From: Haloplanus salinarum
GTDB lineage: Archaea > Halobacteriota > Halobacteria > Halobacteriales > Haloferacaceae
Direction of reading: 5' to 3'
Length of the DNA stretch: 64,000 nucleotides
Assembly: GCF_024498175.1 (NCBI RefSeq)
Contig: NZ_CP101823.1
Location: 496,001 to 560,000 of the forward strand
Position numbers and translations under genes: made by a program. Below are positions 25,639 to 34,708 of this stretch, in pieces. Position 1 is the stretch's first letter; every line of letters starts with the position of its first letter. Below the pieces are notes generated by a model. It made no database searches, was not told where the DNA came from, and saw only the letters and a list, made by a program, of their open reading frames with translations.

Positions 25639-26103
25639 CTACTCCTCGCCCCCGTCGCCGTCGTCCCCGCGCTCCCGGACGGTCATGACCGGCACGTCGG
25701 AACGCCGGAGGACCCGCTCGGTGACGCTCCCGAGGAGGCCGCGTTTCAGTCCGGTCCGACCGTGGGTCCCCATGACGACGAGGTCGACGTCGTGTTCGTC
25801 GACGTAGGTGCCGATCGCTTCGTGGGGGACGCCGACCCGAATCGCCTCGACAACGGGCACGTCCGCGGCCGACGCCCGGGCACGGACCGAGTCGAGCGGT
25901 CGTCGGTCCGACGCCTCGACCAGGTCGCGCGCCGCTTCGCGGTCCACGTCGGCGTCGATCGGACTCATCCGCACGTCGACGACGTAGAGGGCGTGCACGG
26001 TCGCCCCGTAGGTCCGTGCGATCCCGACCGCGTGGTCGGCGGCGGCCGCCGCGGCGTCGCTTCCGTCCGTGGGGACGAGCACTCGTTCGTACACGGCCGT
26101 CAC
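25639..26103 (-). CDS. Universal stress protein (UspA family)
   Basis: 154 residues, read from GTG 26103 (VTAVYERVLVPTDGS); another GTG at 26094 is possible. The Usp fold is shown by RVLVPTDGSDAAAAAADHAV at the start and the ATP-binding motif VMGTHGRTGLKRGLLGSVTERVL, followed by VPVMTV. It likely binds ATP and acts in stress adaptation. It is divergent from the ABC exporter genes, and the 75-bp gap holds a TATA-like GTATAGGGGC used on one or both sides. Confidence 0.88.
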   Translation of the reverse strand: MTAVYERVLVPTDGSDAAAAAADHAVGIARTYGATVHALYVVDVRMSPIDADVDREAARDLVEASDRRPLDSVRARASAADVPVVEAIRVGVPHEAIGTYVDEHDVDLVVMGTHGRTGLKRGLLGSVTERVLRRSDVPVMTVRERGDDGDGGEE

Positions 26104-26178
26104 TCCGACCGCAGGGGGCTTGAGTGTACGGTGTCCGCGGCGTAACGTATAGGGGCGCTTCGACCGGTGGTACGGACG

Positions 26179-26958
26179 ATGCCCTCCACCCCCGCTGCCG
26201 ACGATCCGGCGGCCGTCGAGGCGACCGACCTCCGGAAACGCTACGGCGACGAACTCGCCGTCGACGGCGTGTCGCTGTCCATCCCCGCCGGCACCGTCTA
26301 CGGCTTTCTCGGCCCAAACGGGGCCGGGAAGACGACGACGATGCGGCTGTTGACCGGTCTCGCGAGGCCCACCGACGGCGAGGCCCGCGTCCGAGGGACG
26401 TCCGTCACCGACCGCCGCGGGCTGGTCTCTCACATCGGCTACCTCCCTGAGACGCCGCCGCTCCACGAGGAGTTCAGCGGGCGCGAGCAACTCGACTACG
26501 TCGCCGACCTCCGGGACATCCCGCCGTCGACGGCCGACGAGCGGATCGACGCCTACCTCGACCGCTTCGAGTTGCGTGACGACGCCGCGAAACGGATCGG
26601 CTCCTACTCCAAGGGGATGAAACGGAAGACGGCGTTCGTCCAGAGCGTCCTCCACGACCCGGACGTGCTCTTCCTGGACGAACCGACCAGCGGCCTCGAT
26701 CCACGGGCGGCGCGCCGGATCCGCGAGTCGATCACCGACTTCGCCGACGACGGGACGACCGTCTTCCTCTCGACGCATATCCTCCCCGTGGTCGAGGCGG
26801 TGGCCGACACGGTGGGCGTCCTCTACGAGGGGCGACTCGTCGCCGAGGGCCCGCCGGCCGACCTGACCGACCGCGCGGCCGCCGGGGCCGTCGGGTCGGG
26901 GACCCTGGAGGACGCTTTCCTCGCCGTCACCGGTGACGACGGCGAGGGCGACGGATGA
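26179..26958 (+). CDS. ABC transporter ATP-binding protein
   Basis: 259 residues from ATG 26179. Walker A is GPNGAGKTTT, the signature is YSKGMKRKT (a common variant of LSGGQ in ABC-2 exporters), Walker B is VLFLDEPTSGLDP, and the switch His is in LSTHIL. It energises the membrane protein encoded next, whose ATG overlaps this stop (26955-26958). The CGTATAGG box about 30 bp upstream supports a leaderless ATG; the GTG at 26167 is less likely. Substrate unknown. Confidence 0.92.
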   Translation: MPSTPAADDPAAVEATDLRKRYGDELAVDGVSLSIPAGTVYGFLGPNGAGKTTTMRLLTGLARPTDGEARVRGTSVTDRRGLVSHIGYLPETPPLHEEFSGREQLDYVADLRDIPPSTADERIDAYLDRFELRDDAAKRIGSYSKGMKRKTAFVQSVLHDPDVLFLDEPTSGLDPRAARRIRESITDFADDGTTVFLSTHILPVVEAVADTVGVLYEGRLVAEGPPADLTDRAAAGAVGSGTLEDAFLAVTGDDGEGDG

Positions 26959-28565
26959 GCCACCGCCGTGACCTCCGTCACGGCCGTCGCATCGGGCGCG
27001 CGGAGTTCGTCCGCTCCGTGCGCGGATACACGCGGGATGCCCGGCGGCTCCTCGGTCTCGCCGTGGCCGTCCTGTTTTTCGGCGGCCAACTCGTCTTCGC
27101 CCTGCCGGCTGCCTACGCGCTCGGCCGGAGCGTGCGAACCGCGGCCGCGGTGCCGTATCTCGACCCCGTGGCGACCCTCCTTCCCGTCGGACTCCTGGCG
27201 CTTTCGACGCTGCGAACGATGGAGCGTCTCGGCGGCGCCGAGGCCGAGGACCTCCTCCTGACGACGGTCCAGCCGCGAGCGGTGGTGATCGGCCTCGTCG
27301 TCGCCGAAATCGGCCGTCTGACGCTCTGGTTCGGCCTTCCCATCGCGGCGCTGGTGGTGGCGTTCGCCGCCGGACTGGGCGCGCCGACGCTCCCCTTGAC
27401 CGTCGGCGCCGTCTTTCTCCCCTTGCTCGCCTGTACCGCGGTCTGTGGATACGCGCTGGGGATCACGGGGCTCCGCGTCCTCCGGCGGATGCCGACGCTC
27501 AGGCGCCTGCTGAAAGCGGGCGCAGTCGTCGGGGTCGTCGGCCTCTTCGTCCTCTCGCAGGTCGCCGCTCACTCCGTCGTCGAGGGCGACGTCTCGGTCG
27601 CCACCCTCCTGGACCGCCTCTCGGTTCCCGTCCTGACCGACTACCTCACGCTCGCGTTCGTCGGCACGCCGCTTGCCGGCGGGGTGCCGCCGGCGGCCGT
27701 CGCCGTCCTCGTCGGGTTGCTCGCGGCGACGCCAGTCGGCCTCGCGGCCGCCGAGCGAAGCGCCCGCGCGCTCTGGTTCGGGGACGACGACCGCGGCTCC
27801 GCGGCGTCGGCGACGGCCGCCGGCACCCGCGGGGGGTTCGCCCCGCCGCGGCCGTTCGCCTGGCGGCCGGCAGGGCGGATCGCCTGGGGTCACCTCCTGC
27901 GTGCAGTCCGACATCCACAGGAGTTCTCGCACCTGCTCATGCTCGTCTTCCTCGCCGGGCCGGCGCTGGGGTCGCTGGTCAGCGGCCACGACGGCGGCGC
28001 CCTCGCGTCGCTGCTCGCGGGCACGGGGACGGCCGTCGGCGTCTACCTCGCGGGCGCGACGTTCGGCCTGAACCCCCTGGGTGACGACCGCCCGCAACTC
28101 CCGCTACTGCTGCTCGTCGAGACGCCGCCACGAACCCTCCTCCGTGGTCGAACCGCGGCCGGGCTCGCCGTCGGCCTGCCCGTCGCCGTCGGTCTCCCCC
28201 TCGGTACCGTCGCCCTCGGGACGCCACCGACCGTCGCCCTCGGATACGCGGCCCTCGGCCTGGTCCTCGCGCCCGCCGCCGCGGGGCTCGCCGTCGGCCT
28301 CGGCTGTGCGTATCCCATCTACGAGGCGCGGGAGCTGTGGGGTGCCGAAACGGTCGCCCCGTCGACGCTCGTGTTGCTCGGCTACTCCCTCGTCGTCCTC
28401 GGCGGGACGTCGACGTGGCTGGTGCTGGTCGGGGCCGGCCTCGCGGCCGGAGTACCCTCGCCGCTCCTCCTGGGCGGGGGCGGGGTGCTCGCCCTCCTGA
28501 CGGGCGTGCCGTCGGTCCTCTCCTACCGGTACGCGCGGAACCGGTACCGCGGATACACCCTCTGA
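26955..28565 (+). CDS. ABC transporter permease (large multi-helix type)
   Basis: 536 residues, overwhelmingly hydrophobic after the first 35, with about 12 predicted helices in two halves joined by a hydrophilic loop around residues 270-310. It is translationally coupled to the ATP-binding gene (ATGA overlap), so it forms the membrane part of an ABC exporter. There is no binding-protein gene nearby. The sequence gives no substrate; such two-gene units in haloarchaea are uncharacterised. Confidence 0.8.
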   Translation: MSHRRDLRHGRRIGRAEFVRSVRGYTRDARRLLGLAVAVLFFGGQLVFALPAAYALGRSVRTAAAVPYLDPVATLLPVGLLALSTLRTMERLGGAEAEDLLLTTVQPRAVVIGLVVAEIGRLTLWFGLPIAALVVAFAAGLGAPTLPLTVGAVFLPLLACTAVCGYALGITGLRVLRRMPTLRRLLKAGAVVGVVGLFVLSQVAAHSVVEGDVSVATLLDRLSVPVLTDYLTLAFVGTPLAGGVPPAAVAVLVGLLAATPVGLAAAERSARALWFGDDDRGSAASATAAGTRGGFAPPRPFAWRPAGRIAWGHLLRAVRHPQEFSHLLMLVFLAGPALGSLVSGHDGGALASLLAGTGTAVGVYLAGATFGLNPLGDDRPQLPLLLLVETPPRTLLRGRTAAGLAVGLPVAVGLPLGTVALGTPPTVALGYAALGLVLAPAAAGLAVGLGCAYPIYEARELWGAETVAPSTLVLLGYSLVVLGGTSTWLVLVGAGLAAGVPSPLLLGGGGVLALLTGVPSVLSYRYARNRYRGYTL

Positions 28566-28643
28566 GGCCTACCGTATCGTTCAGTGGTACCATGGCCCAA
28601 AGGGTCAATAGCACCGATTACTGATATACCGACGGAAAGGCCA

Positions 28644-30896
28644 ATGACGGAGACGATCCGGGTTCTACTCGTCGACGACTCGTCGGACCTCGCGTCGGTC
28701 GCCGCGGAGTTGCTGGCGCGCGAGGACGACCGGTTCGACGTCTCGACCGAGACGGACCCCTCGGCGGTCGTCGACCGGGTCGAGGCGGAACCCGTCGACT
28801 GTCTCGTCTGTGATTACGGCATGCCGGGGATGGACGGCCTCGACGTCCTCCGGGCGGTCCGGGAGCGGTGGCCCGACCTCCCCTTCGTCCTCTTTACCGG
28901 CAAGGGAAGCGAGGAGATAGCGAGCGAGGCCATCTCCGCGGGAGCGACCGACTACGTGCGGAAAGGGACGGCCGCCGACAACTACGCCCTACTCGCCAAC
29001 CGGGTGGCACAGGCGGTGGCGAAACGCCGGAGCAGTCGGCGGGCCGCGCGGCTCGAAGCCCTCCGCGACCTCGCGCGCGACGTGAACGGGGCGCTGGTCC
29101 GAGCCGACGACCAGGCGGCCGCGGAGCGGGCGGTCTGTGACCGGCTCGTCGCGACCGATCCCTACACCGTGGCGTGGATCGGCTCGGTCGACGTCGCCGA
29201 GGGGTCGACGACGGTCCGGACGGCGGTCGGCGAGCCGGTCGACGCCGTCGACCACCGCCGCGAGCCGGTCCGTCGGGCGGCGACGACCCGCGAGCCGGCG
29301 GTCGCGACCGATCCCGACCGTTCCGACCCGGAGACGGTCGCCGCCGTCCCCCTCGACGTCGACGAGGACCGGTACGGCCTCCTCGTGGCCGGTGCGGCGG
29401 CCCCGGACGCCATCGACGGGTTCGAACTCGACTTCCTCGCGGAGCTGGGCGAGGACGTGGCGAGCGCGCTCGAACGCCTGCGCATCCGCGCGGAGCTGTC
29501 GGAGTCCGAGGCGAAGTACCGGCGACTGGTCGAACAGAACCTCGTCGGCGTCTACCTCATCCAGGACGGCGAGTTCGAGTACGTCAACCCGCGTCTCGCC
29601 GCGATGTTCGGCTACACTCAGGAGGAGTTGCTGACGGAGCTGACGCCGTCCGACGTGGTGATCGAGGCGGACCGGGAGAAACTCCGTCGGAACCTCGAAC
29701 GCCGGGAGTCCGGCGACGTCGACGACCTGCGGTACACGCTCCGGGGCGAGCGGAAGGACGGCTCCGAAATCGAGTTCGAGGTCCACGGCGGGCGCATCGA
29801 CTACCGAGGCGAGCCGGCGATCATGGGGACCCTCCTCGATGTGACCGAACAGCGCCGCCACCAGCGCGAACTCGAACGGTCGCGAACCGAATACCGCGAA
29901 CTGTTCGAGGGGTTCCCCGACGCCGTCTTCGTCCGCGAACCCGGCGACACCTTCCGGATCGTCAGCGACATCGCCGTCGACCGACTGGGCTACGACCGCG
30001 AGGAACTCCTGTCGATGAAGCCGATCGACATCGACCCGAACCTGGATCCGGACGACGAGGACGACCGCTTCGACGCCCTCTCGGACGACGGATCGCTCCG
30101 GTTCGACACCGTCCACGAGACGAAGGCCGGCGACCGGATCCCCGTCGCGGTCAACTCCACGCTGATCCCCTACCGGGGCGACGAGGCGATCCTGTCGACC
30201 GCCCGTGATATCAGCGAGCGGGTGGCCCGCGAGGAGGAACTGCGACGGCAGCGCGACCGCATGGAGGGGATAGCGAGCGTCGTCTCACACGACCTTCGGA
30301 ACCCGCTCAACGTCGCCGCCGGTCGGATCGAGGCGGTACGCAGGGCGTGTGACTGCGATCACGACGACCTCGACGGCGCGTTGGACGCGCTCGACCGCAT
30401 GAACCGCCTGATCGACGACCTGCTGACGCTCACCGGCCGGCACGACGTCGACCCGTCGCCGGTGTCGCTGTCGTCGACGGTCGACCGCGCCTGGCGGAAC
30501 GTGGCGACCGACGGCGCGACCCTGCGGTGCGAGGTCGACGGAACGATCCGGGCCGACGGGAGTCGCCTAGAACAGGTCTTCGAGAACCTGTTTCGTAACT
30601 CCGTCGAGCACGGCTCCTCCGAGCGGGGCGACGGCGCGACCGCCGACCCGGACCTGACGGTCACCGTCGGCGAGTTACCCGACGGGTTCTACGTCGCCGA
30701 CGACGGGTCGGGCATCCCGACGGCGGACCGGGAACGGATCTTCGAGTCCGGGTACTCCACGGACCAGGGAGGGACGGGGCTCGGGCTCTCCATCGTCCAG
30801 GACGTGATCGAAGCGCACGACTGGGAGATACGGGTCACGTCCGGTTCGGAGGGCGGTGCGCGCTTCGAGATCACCGGCGTCGAAGGCGTCGAGTAG
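28644..30896 (+). CDS. Receiver-GAF-PAS-PAS sensor histidine kinase
   Basis: 750 residues from ATG 28644. In order: receiver domain (residues 1-125, phospho-acceptor Asp in VCDYGMPGMDG, Lys in YVRKG), a GAF-like region to about 290, a PAS domain (YRRLVEQNLVGVYLIQDG), a second PAS domain (YRELFEGFPDAVFV), HisKA-type dimerisation helix with His in VVSHDLRNPLNVA, and a HATPase domain (FENLFRNSVEHG, DDGSGIP, GGTGLGLSI). No membrane helix, so a cytoplasmic sensor. The N-terminal receiver on a kinase is typical of haloarchaea. It is not linked by promoter sequence to the che genes. Confidence 0.9.
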   Translation: MTETIRVLLVDDSSDLASVAAELLAREDDRFDVSTETDPSAVVDRVEAEPVDCLVCDYGMPGMDGLDVLRAVRERWPDLPFVLFTGKGSEEIASEAISAGATDYVRKGTAADNYALLANRVAQAVAKRRSSRRAARLEALRDLARDVNGALVRADDQAAAERAVCDRLVATDPYTVAWIGSVDVAEGSTTVRTAVGEPVDAVDHRREPVRRAATTREPAVATDPDRSDPETVAAVPLDVDEDRYGLLVAGAAAPDAIDGFELDFLAELGEDVASALERLRIRAELSESEAKYRRLVEQNLVGVYLIQDGEFEYVNPRLAAMFGYTQEELLTELTPSDVVIEADREKLRRNLERRESGDVDDLRYTLRGERKDGSEIEFEVHGGRIDYRGEPAIMGTLLDVTEQRRHQRELERSRTEYRELFEGFPDAVFVREPGDTFRIVSDIAVDRLGYDREELLSMKPIDIDPNLDPDDEDDRFDALSDDGSLRFDTVHETKAGDRIPVAVNSTLIPYRGDEAILSTARDISERVAREEELRRQRDRMEGIASVVSHDLRNPLNVAAGRIEAVRRACDCDHDDLDGALDALDRMNRLIDDLLTLTGRHDVDPSPVSLSSTVDRAWRNVATDGATLRCEVDGTIRADGSRLEQVFENLFRNSVEHGSSERGDGATADPDLTVTVGELPDGFYVADDGSGIPTADRERIFESGYSTDQGGTGLGLSIVQDVIEAHDWEIRVTSGSEGGARFEITGVEGVE

Positions 30897-30906
30897 GGGT
30901 GGTCGA

Positions 30907-31548
30907 TCAGGCCGTCTCGAACTCCTCGCCGTAGTCGCCCCCGTACCTGATGAAGAAGTACGCGAGTGCGAGCACGGAGACCAGTCCGCTCGTCAGCGCC
31001 ACGACCAGGGCCTTGGCGCTGTCGGGGACGGCGGGACCGGTGGCGCCGCCACCGCCGCCTCCGCCACCGCCACCGCCGCCTCCGCCACCGCCGGAGTCGG
31101 GCATCGACCCGACGACGACGACGCCTTTCATGCCGAGCGCCCGGTGGGGCTGACAGAAGTACTTCACGACGCCCTCCTCTTCGAGCGTCTGTTCGAAGGT
31201 GGAGCCGGCTTCGGCGGTGAGTTCGCTCTCGAAGTCGCCGCCTTCCTCGGCGACGACGTTGTGCTGGCCGCCTTCGCCGTTCCACTCCCAGACGACGGTC
31301 GTCCCGGGGTCGATCTGCACGGCGGGCGGTCCGAAGGCGAAGGCCCCGCCGTTGCCCTCGGCGCCGACCGTGATCGTCACCTCGTCCTGGCCGGTCGCGT
31401 CGGCCACCTCGCTGTAGTTGCCCACGTCGCTCATCCACCCGTCGAACGACGGCTGTGCCGTCGCGGTTCCGGCGGCGGTCGCCGTCGCCGCGGCGCCCAC
31501 GACGGCGGTCAGAAACCCGCGCCGCGAGGCGGAACGTTGGCTACCCAT
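30907..31548 (-). CDS. Membrane-anchored halocyanin (blue copper protein)
   Basis: 213 residues. A Tat signal (SASRRGFLTAVVGAAA) is followed by a cupredoxin domain with all four type I copper ligands: His in GGQHNVV and Cys, His and Met in YFCQPHRALGM. A run of 16 glycines links this domain to a C-terminal membrane helix (ALVVALTSGLVSVLALAYFFI), so the electron carrier is tethered on the outer face. It is convergent with the histidine kinase with a 10-bp gap. Confidence 0.9.
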   Translation of the reverse strand: MGSQRSASRRGFLTAVVGAAATATAAGTATAQPSFDGWMSDVGNYSEVADATGQDEVTITVGAEGNGGAFAFGPPAVQIDPGTTVVWEWNGEGGQHNVVAEEGGDFESELTAEAGSTFEQTLEEEGVVKYFCQPHRALGMKGVVVVGSMPDSGGGGGGGGGGGGGGGGATGPAVPDSAKALVVALTSGLVSVLALAYFFIRYGGDYGEEFETA

Positions 31549-31665
31549 ACCGGAGGGTAGCGACCCATCCTACGAAAACCTGACTATCCCGGTCGGACCC
31601 GTCGGGTTCTCGACGGCCGGGAGCGGACCCCCACGCTTACGGTGTCCTCGTGCGGACTCCTTCCC

Positions 31666-32094
31666 ATGACGAAACGACTGCTCGTTCCGGTCGACGGCTC
31701 GGACCCCGCCGACACCGCACTCGAGTTCGCGCTGGAGGAGTATCCCGACGCCGACATCACCGCCCTCTCGGTCACCGACCCCACGGACGTGGGGTACGGG
31801 TCGGTCGAGGCGGCGCCGAGCACCTTCGAACATCTGCAACGGACCGCCGAGGAGCGGACCGAGGCGGTCCTCGAGGCGGCGCGCGAGACGGCGTCCGAAC
31901 GGGGGATCGAGTTGGCGACGGAGACGGTGATCGGGATGCCCTCGCGGGCGATCGTCGAGTGGGCGGAGAACAACGAGATCGACGGCATCGTCATCGGCAG
32001 TCACGGCCGCGAGGGCGTCACACGGGTCCTGCTCGGGAGCGTCGCGGAGTCGGTCGTCCGCCGGTCGCCCGTCCCGGTGACGGTCGTCCGCTAA
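31666..32094 (+). CDS. Universal stress protein (UspA family)
   Basis: 142 residues from ATG 31666. Usp fold with KRLLVPVDGSDPADTALEFA at the N-terminus and ATP-binding motif VIGSHGREGVTRVLLGSVAE near the end, closing VPVTVVR. A different paralogue from the one at 25639. It is convergent with the HalX response regulator, overlapping by four bases (32091-32094). Confidence 0.9.
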   Translation: MTKRLLVPVDGSDPADTALEFALEEYPDADITALSVTDPTDVGYGSVEAAPSTFEHLQRTAEERTEAVLEAARETASERGIELATETVIGMPSRAIVEWAENNEIDGIVIGSHGREGVTRVLLGSVAESVVRRSPVPVTVVR

Positions 32095-32690
32095 CCTTCG
32101 GTCGAGTCCACCGCGCCGCCGCCCGGGAGGTCCCTGAACGCGACCGTGAAGTCGGTGTCGTCGAACTCCTCGACGGCCGAGTCGAGTTCGCGCTCGATGG
32201 TGTCGAGTTGCCGAACCAGCTTCTGGTACTCCTCGCTCTCGTCGAGTTCGTGGGGCGTCTTCGCCGCTTCGAGTGTCACTTTCTTCTCGACGAGCTGGAA
32301 CTTGCGCTGGAGCTGATCGTCGTAGGAGTTCCGGACGACCATCCGTTCGACGGTCTCCATGATTTGTGGCTGGTCGACGGGTTTCACGAGGTAGTCGTCG
32401 ATCTCCATGTCGACGATCTCGAATCCCGGATCGACCGCCGTCACCATGACGATCCGGACGTCGTACCCTCGTTCGGTCACCGCCTCGACGACCGCGTCGC
32501 CCGAGCGCCCGGGCATCCGGCGGTCGAGCAACATCACGTCGACGTCGTCGTCGAGTGTCTCCAATGCCTCGTCGCCGTCGTAGGCCGTCCGCGCCTCGGC
32601 GAACTCGTCGACCCAGTAGGCGTATAGGTCCGCCAGAGACTGCTCGTCGTCTACGATGAGCACCGTCGCGTCCGAGAGTTCGGCTGTCAT
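32091..32690 (-). CDS. HalX-domain response regulator
   Basis: 199 residues. The N-terminal receiver domain has DDE near residue 14, the phospho-acceptor Asp in MLLDRRMPGRSG, and Lys in YLVKPVDQP. It is followed by the haloarchaeal HalX helical domain (RNSYDDQLQRKFQLVEKKVTLEAAKTPHEL). There is no DNA-binding output domain. An AAGGAG lies 8 bases before the ATG, so it is leadered. Upstream are a motility-type element (32887-32902) and a 53-residue leader ORF whose TGA overlaps this ATG, linking it to the che promoters. Confidence 0.9.
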   Translation of the reverse strand: MTAELSDATVLIVDDEQSLADLYAYWVDEFAEARTAYDGDEALETLDDDVDVMLLDRRMPGRSGDAVVEAVTERGYDVRIVMVTAVDPGFEIVDMEIDDYLVKPVDQPQIMETVERMVVRNSYDDQLQRKFQLVEKKVTLEAAKTPHELDESEEYQKLVRQLDTIERELDSAVEEFDDTDFTVAFRDLPGGGAVDSTEG

Positions 32691-32848
32691 GTTCGTACTC
32701 CTTGATGTCGGGGGTCACACGGTCGACCGGAGGCGGTGTCGCGAGACGCCGTCCACCCCGCCGGTTCGGACCGTCCATCGTTGCCGCAGGCCGTGGGCAC
32801 GACGCCGGCGGTCGGGTGCCGGACGTTCGGTCCGCGGGTCTTCGTCAT
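32687..32848 (-). other. Candidate leader ORF coupled to the HalX regulator
   Basis: An open frame of 53 codons from ATG 32848 (MTKTRGPNVRHPTAG at its start) ends in a TGA that overlaps the regulator's ATG as ATGA. Its ATG lies 25 bp after the first base of the TATA-like hexamer placed by the motility element, so it would be leaderless. Amino-acid content (Pro, Arg, Thr rich) is not typical of a haloarchaeal protein, so its role, if any, is in translation coupling. Confidence 0.3.
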
Positions 32849-32886
32849 ACCGGTCCGACTGGGCGTACAAGTACCTATTGGCCGAA

Positions 32887-32902
32887 TTATCTCCGCTGAT
32901 TC
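32887..32902 (-). promoter_or_regulatory. Motility element A (toward HalX regulator)
   Basis: Read toward the regulator: GAATCAGCGGAGATAA, then a 13-bp spacer (TTCGGCCAATAGG) and a poor TATA hexamer TACTTG. The spacer resembles those of cheW1 and the archaellins. This is the weakest of the full sites. Confidence 0.5.
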
Positions 32903-32936
32903 CGATTTCGGGGCCGCCGGCCGGCCCGGGACGGCG

Positions 32937-33371
32937 CTACGCATCGACGACGGTCGGGCGGACCCAGATGACGAAGTCCCCGTCGCGCTTGATCACGCCC
33001 CTGACCGCCTCGTCCTGATCACCGGGTGCGGATTCGATGTCGTTTCGGGCGACTTCGACCACTTGGTCGACTTCGTCGACGATCCAGCCGACCGACTTCC
33101 CGTCGGCCGTCCGTTCGGGGTCGAAGACGATGATCCGCTTGCGGGCCCCGTCGTCGTCGATGCCGAACACGACCTTCGGGTCGACGATGGTCGTCGTGTT
33201 TCCCCGGAGGTCCATCACGCCCTCCACGTGGCTCGCCGAATTCGGGATAACCGTGAGATCGTTCACGTCCACGATCTCGGCGACGTGGCCGATGTCGACG
33301 CAGTAGGTCTCGCTCCCGAGTTCGAACTCTAGAAGCTGTACCGTTCGCGACCGGGTCGCCGTCTCGCTCAT
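32937..33371 (-). CDS. cheW: CheW chemotaxis coupling protein (cheW1)
   Basis: 144 residues, one CheW domain: VQLLEFELGSETYCVDIGHVAEIV at the start, the conserved VIPNSASHVEGVMDLRGNTTTIVDPK region and KSVGWIVDEVDQVVEV. It links transducers (Htr/MCP) to CheA. It is divergent from cheB across a 248-bp gap with a bidirectional motility element. A 19-codon leader ORF (33368-33427) ends in the ATGA overlap with its start. No transducer gene lies in the window. Confidence 0.95.
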   Translation of the reverse strand: MSETATRSRTVQLLEFELGSETYCVDIGHVAEIVDVNDLTVIPNSASHVEGVMDLRGNTTTIVDPKVVFGIDDDGARKRIIVFDPERTADGKSVGWIVDEVDQVVEVARNDIESAPGDQDEAVRGVIKRDGDFVIWVRPTVVDA

Positions 33372-33427
33372 GGGTTCGCCTCCGGCCCGTCCTGGTCGAC
33401 GGCCCCGGTTCCGTCGCGTCTCTCCAT
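33368..33427 (-). other. Candidate leader ORF coupled to cheW1
   Basis: 19 codons from ATG 33427, which is 30 bp after the first base of the cheW1 TATA hexamer, to a TGA overlapping the cheW1 ATG as ATGA. The position fits a leaderless transcript start. No protein function is implied. Confidence 0.35.
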
Positions 33428-33470
33428 ACTCGTACGGTCGGGAAATCTCCCGTTAAACGTACTGGTCGAA

Positions 33471-33486
33471 TTATCCTACGTGATAA
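33471..33486. promoter_or_regulatory. Motility element B, bidirectional cheW1/cheB promoter
   Basis: The best palindrome of the set: TTATCCTACGTGATAA on the plus strand. Toward cheW1, a 13-bp spacer then TTTAAC (33452-33457); toward cheB, a 13-bp spacer then TTTATC (33500-33505). One site therefore serves two core promoters with the same geometry on both sides. Confidence 0.75.
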
Positions 33487-33533
33487 CCGTGCCGGTGTAT
33501 TTATCTCGTCGCTGTGGAAAGGTCGGGCAACGA

Positions 33534-33623
33534 ATGATCGGACAACTCCCCCCGGAAGACACCGGGTTGCGGTCGTCGGCTCCGGCGTGCGGACGGCTCG
33601 ACGGAGGGGTCGGACGACGATGA
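33534..33623 (+). other. Candidate leader ORF coupled to cheB
   Basis: 29 codons from ATG 33534 (MIGQLPPEDTGLRSS at its start), 34 bp after the first base of the cheB TATA hexamer, to a TGA at 33621-33623 overlapping the cheB ATG (33620-33622). As drawn, the transcript would begin at or just before this ATG, so ribosomes would reach cheB through this ORF. Confidence 0.35.
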
Positions 33624-34708
33624 GCGGCGCGAACCCACGGGCCGTCGTCGTCGACGATTCCCACTTCATGCGCACCCTGCTGTCCGACATGCTTGAGGAC
33701 GGCGGGCTGACCGTCGTCGACACCGCCGCCAACGGTGCCGAGGCCGTGGCCGCCGTCCGCGACCACGGTCCCGACGTGGTGACGATGGACCTCCAGATGC
33801 CCGAAGTCGACGGACTGGAGGCCGTCGAGCGCATCATGGCCGAGCGCCCGACGCCGATCCTCATGCTGAGCGCACACACGGCCGACGGCGCCGACGTGAC
33901 CTTCGAGGCGCTGGAGAAGGGCGCGGTCGACTTCTTCACCAAGCCGGGCGGCGAGGTGAGCACCCGGATGTCGGGCAAGGAAGAGCAGTTGGTCCGCAAG
34001 GTGAAAGCCGTGGCCGAGGCCGACGTCGGCGGCGGGCGATCCGGGCCGACGACGGTGTCGGGGACGACCACCGGAGCGAGCGACGACGGCGGCGTCGCCA
34101 CCGCGGACCGGGAGTTCGGGGAGGGCGGCACCGTGGTCATCGCCTCCTCGACTGGCGGCCCGACAGTCGTCGAGGGCGTGGTCGGATCGCTGCCCCGGGA
34201 CGCCGACCTGCGGGTGCTCGTCGTCCAGCACATGCCCGACGCGTTCACCTCGCGGTTCGCCGACCGACTCGACGCCGCGAGCGAGTACGACGTCTCCGAA
34301 GCCACCGGCGGGGATCGGATCGGAGGCGGCGAAGTGCTCGTGGCACCCGGCGGCAAACACCTCGTCGTCGCGGGGGCCGGCGGCGGCCGACTGCGCACCC
34401 GCCTGACCGAGGACCCGCCGGAACACGGCGTCCGGCCGGCCGCCGACGTGACGATGCGCTCCGCGGCCGACGCCGTCGACGAATCGCTAGTCGGCGTCGT
34501 CCTCACGGGCATGGGCGCCGACGGTGCCGCCGGCGTGCAGGCCATCCACGACGCCGGCGGCCGCGTCATCGCCCAGGACGAGGCATCCTCGGCGGTGTTC
34601 GGGATGCCCAAGCGGGCAATCGAGCGTGGCTGTGTCGACGACGTGTTGGCCGCCGGAGAGATTCCCGGCGGAATCCTCGATGCCGTCAAGCTGGAGGTTA
34701 ACCCATGA
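33620..34708 (+). CDS. cheB: CheB protein-glutamate methylesterase
   Basis: 362 residues. Receiver domain (DDSHF, phospho-acceptor Asp in VTMDLQMPEVDG, Lys in FFTKPGG), a Gly/Thr linker, then the methylesterase domain with catalytic Ser in ASSTGGPTVV, His in VVQHMPDAFTSRFADRL and Asp in GMGADGAAG. It demethylates transducers during adaptation and may deamidate them. First gene of the plus-strand cheB-cheA-cheR-HEAT-cheF1 operon. The start at 33620 is chosen because the receiver domain begins there; the in-frame upstream GTG at 33587 adds only Arg-rich sequence. Confidence 0.95.
   Translation: MSGANPRAVVVDDSHFMRTLLSDMLEDGGLTVVDTAANGAEAVAAVRDHGPDVVTMDLQMPEVDGLEAVERIMAERPTPILMLSAHTADGADVTFEALEKGAVDFFTKPGGEVSTRMSGKEEQLVRKVKAVAEADVGGGRSGPTTVSGTTTGASDDGGVATADREFGEGGTVVIASSTGGPTVVEGVVGSLPRDADLRVLVVQHMPDAFTSRFADRLDAASEYDVSEATGGDRIGGGEVLVAPGGKHLVVAGAGGGRLRTRLTEDPPEHGVRPAADVTMRSAADAVDESLVGVVLTGMGADGAAGVQAIHDAGGRVIAQDEASSAVFGMPKRAIERGCVDDVLAAGEIPGGILDAVKLEVNP

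Noticed and set aside
28600-28630. TTACTGATAT upstream of the histidine kinase as a motility element
   Set aside because: Only the TGATAT half is present; the left half and the 13-bp TATA spacing are missing.
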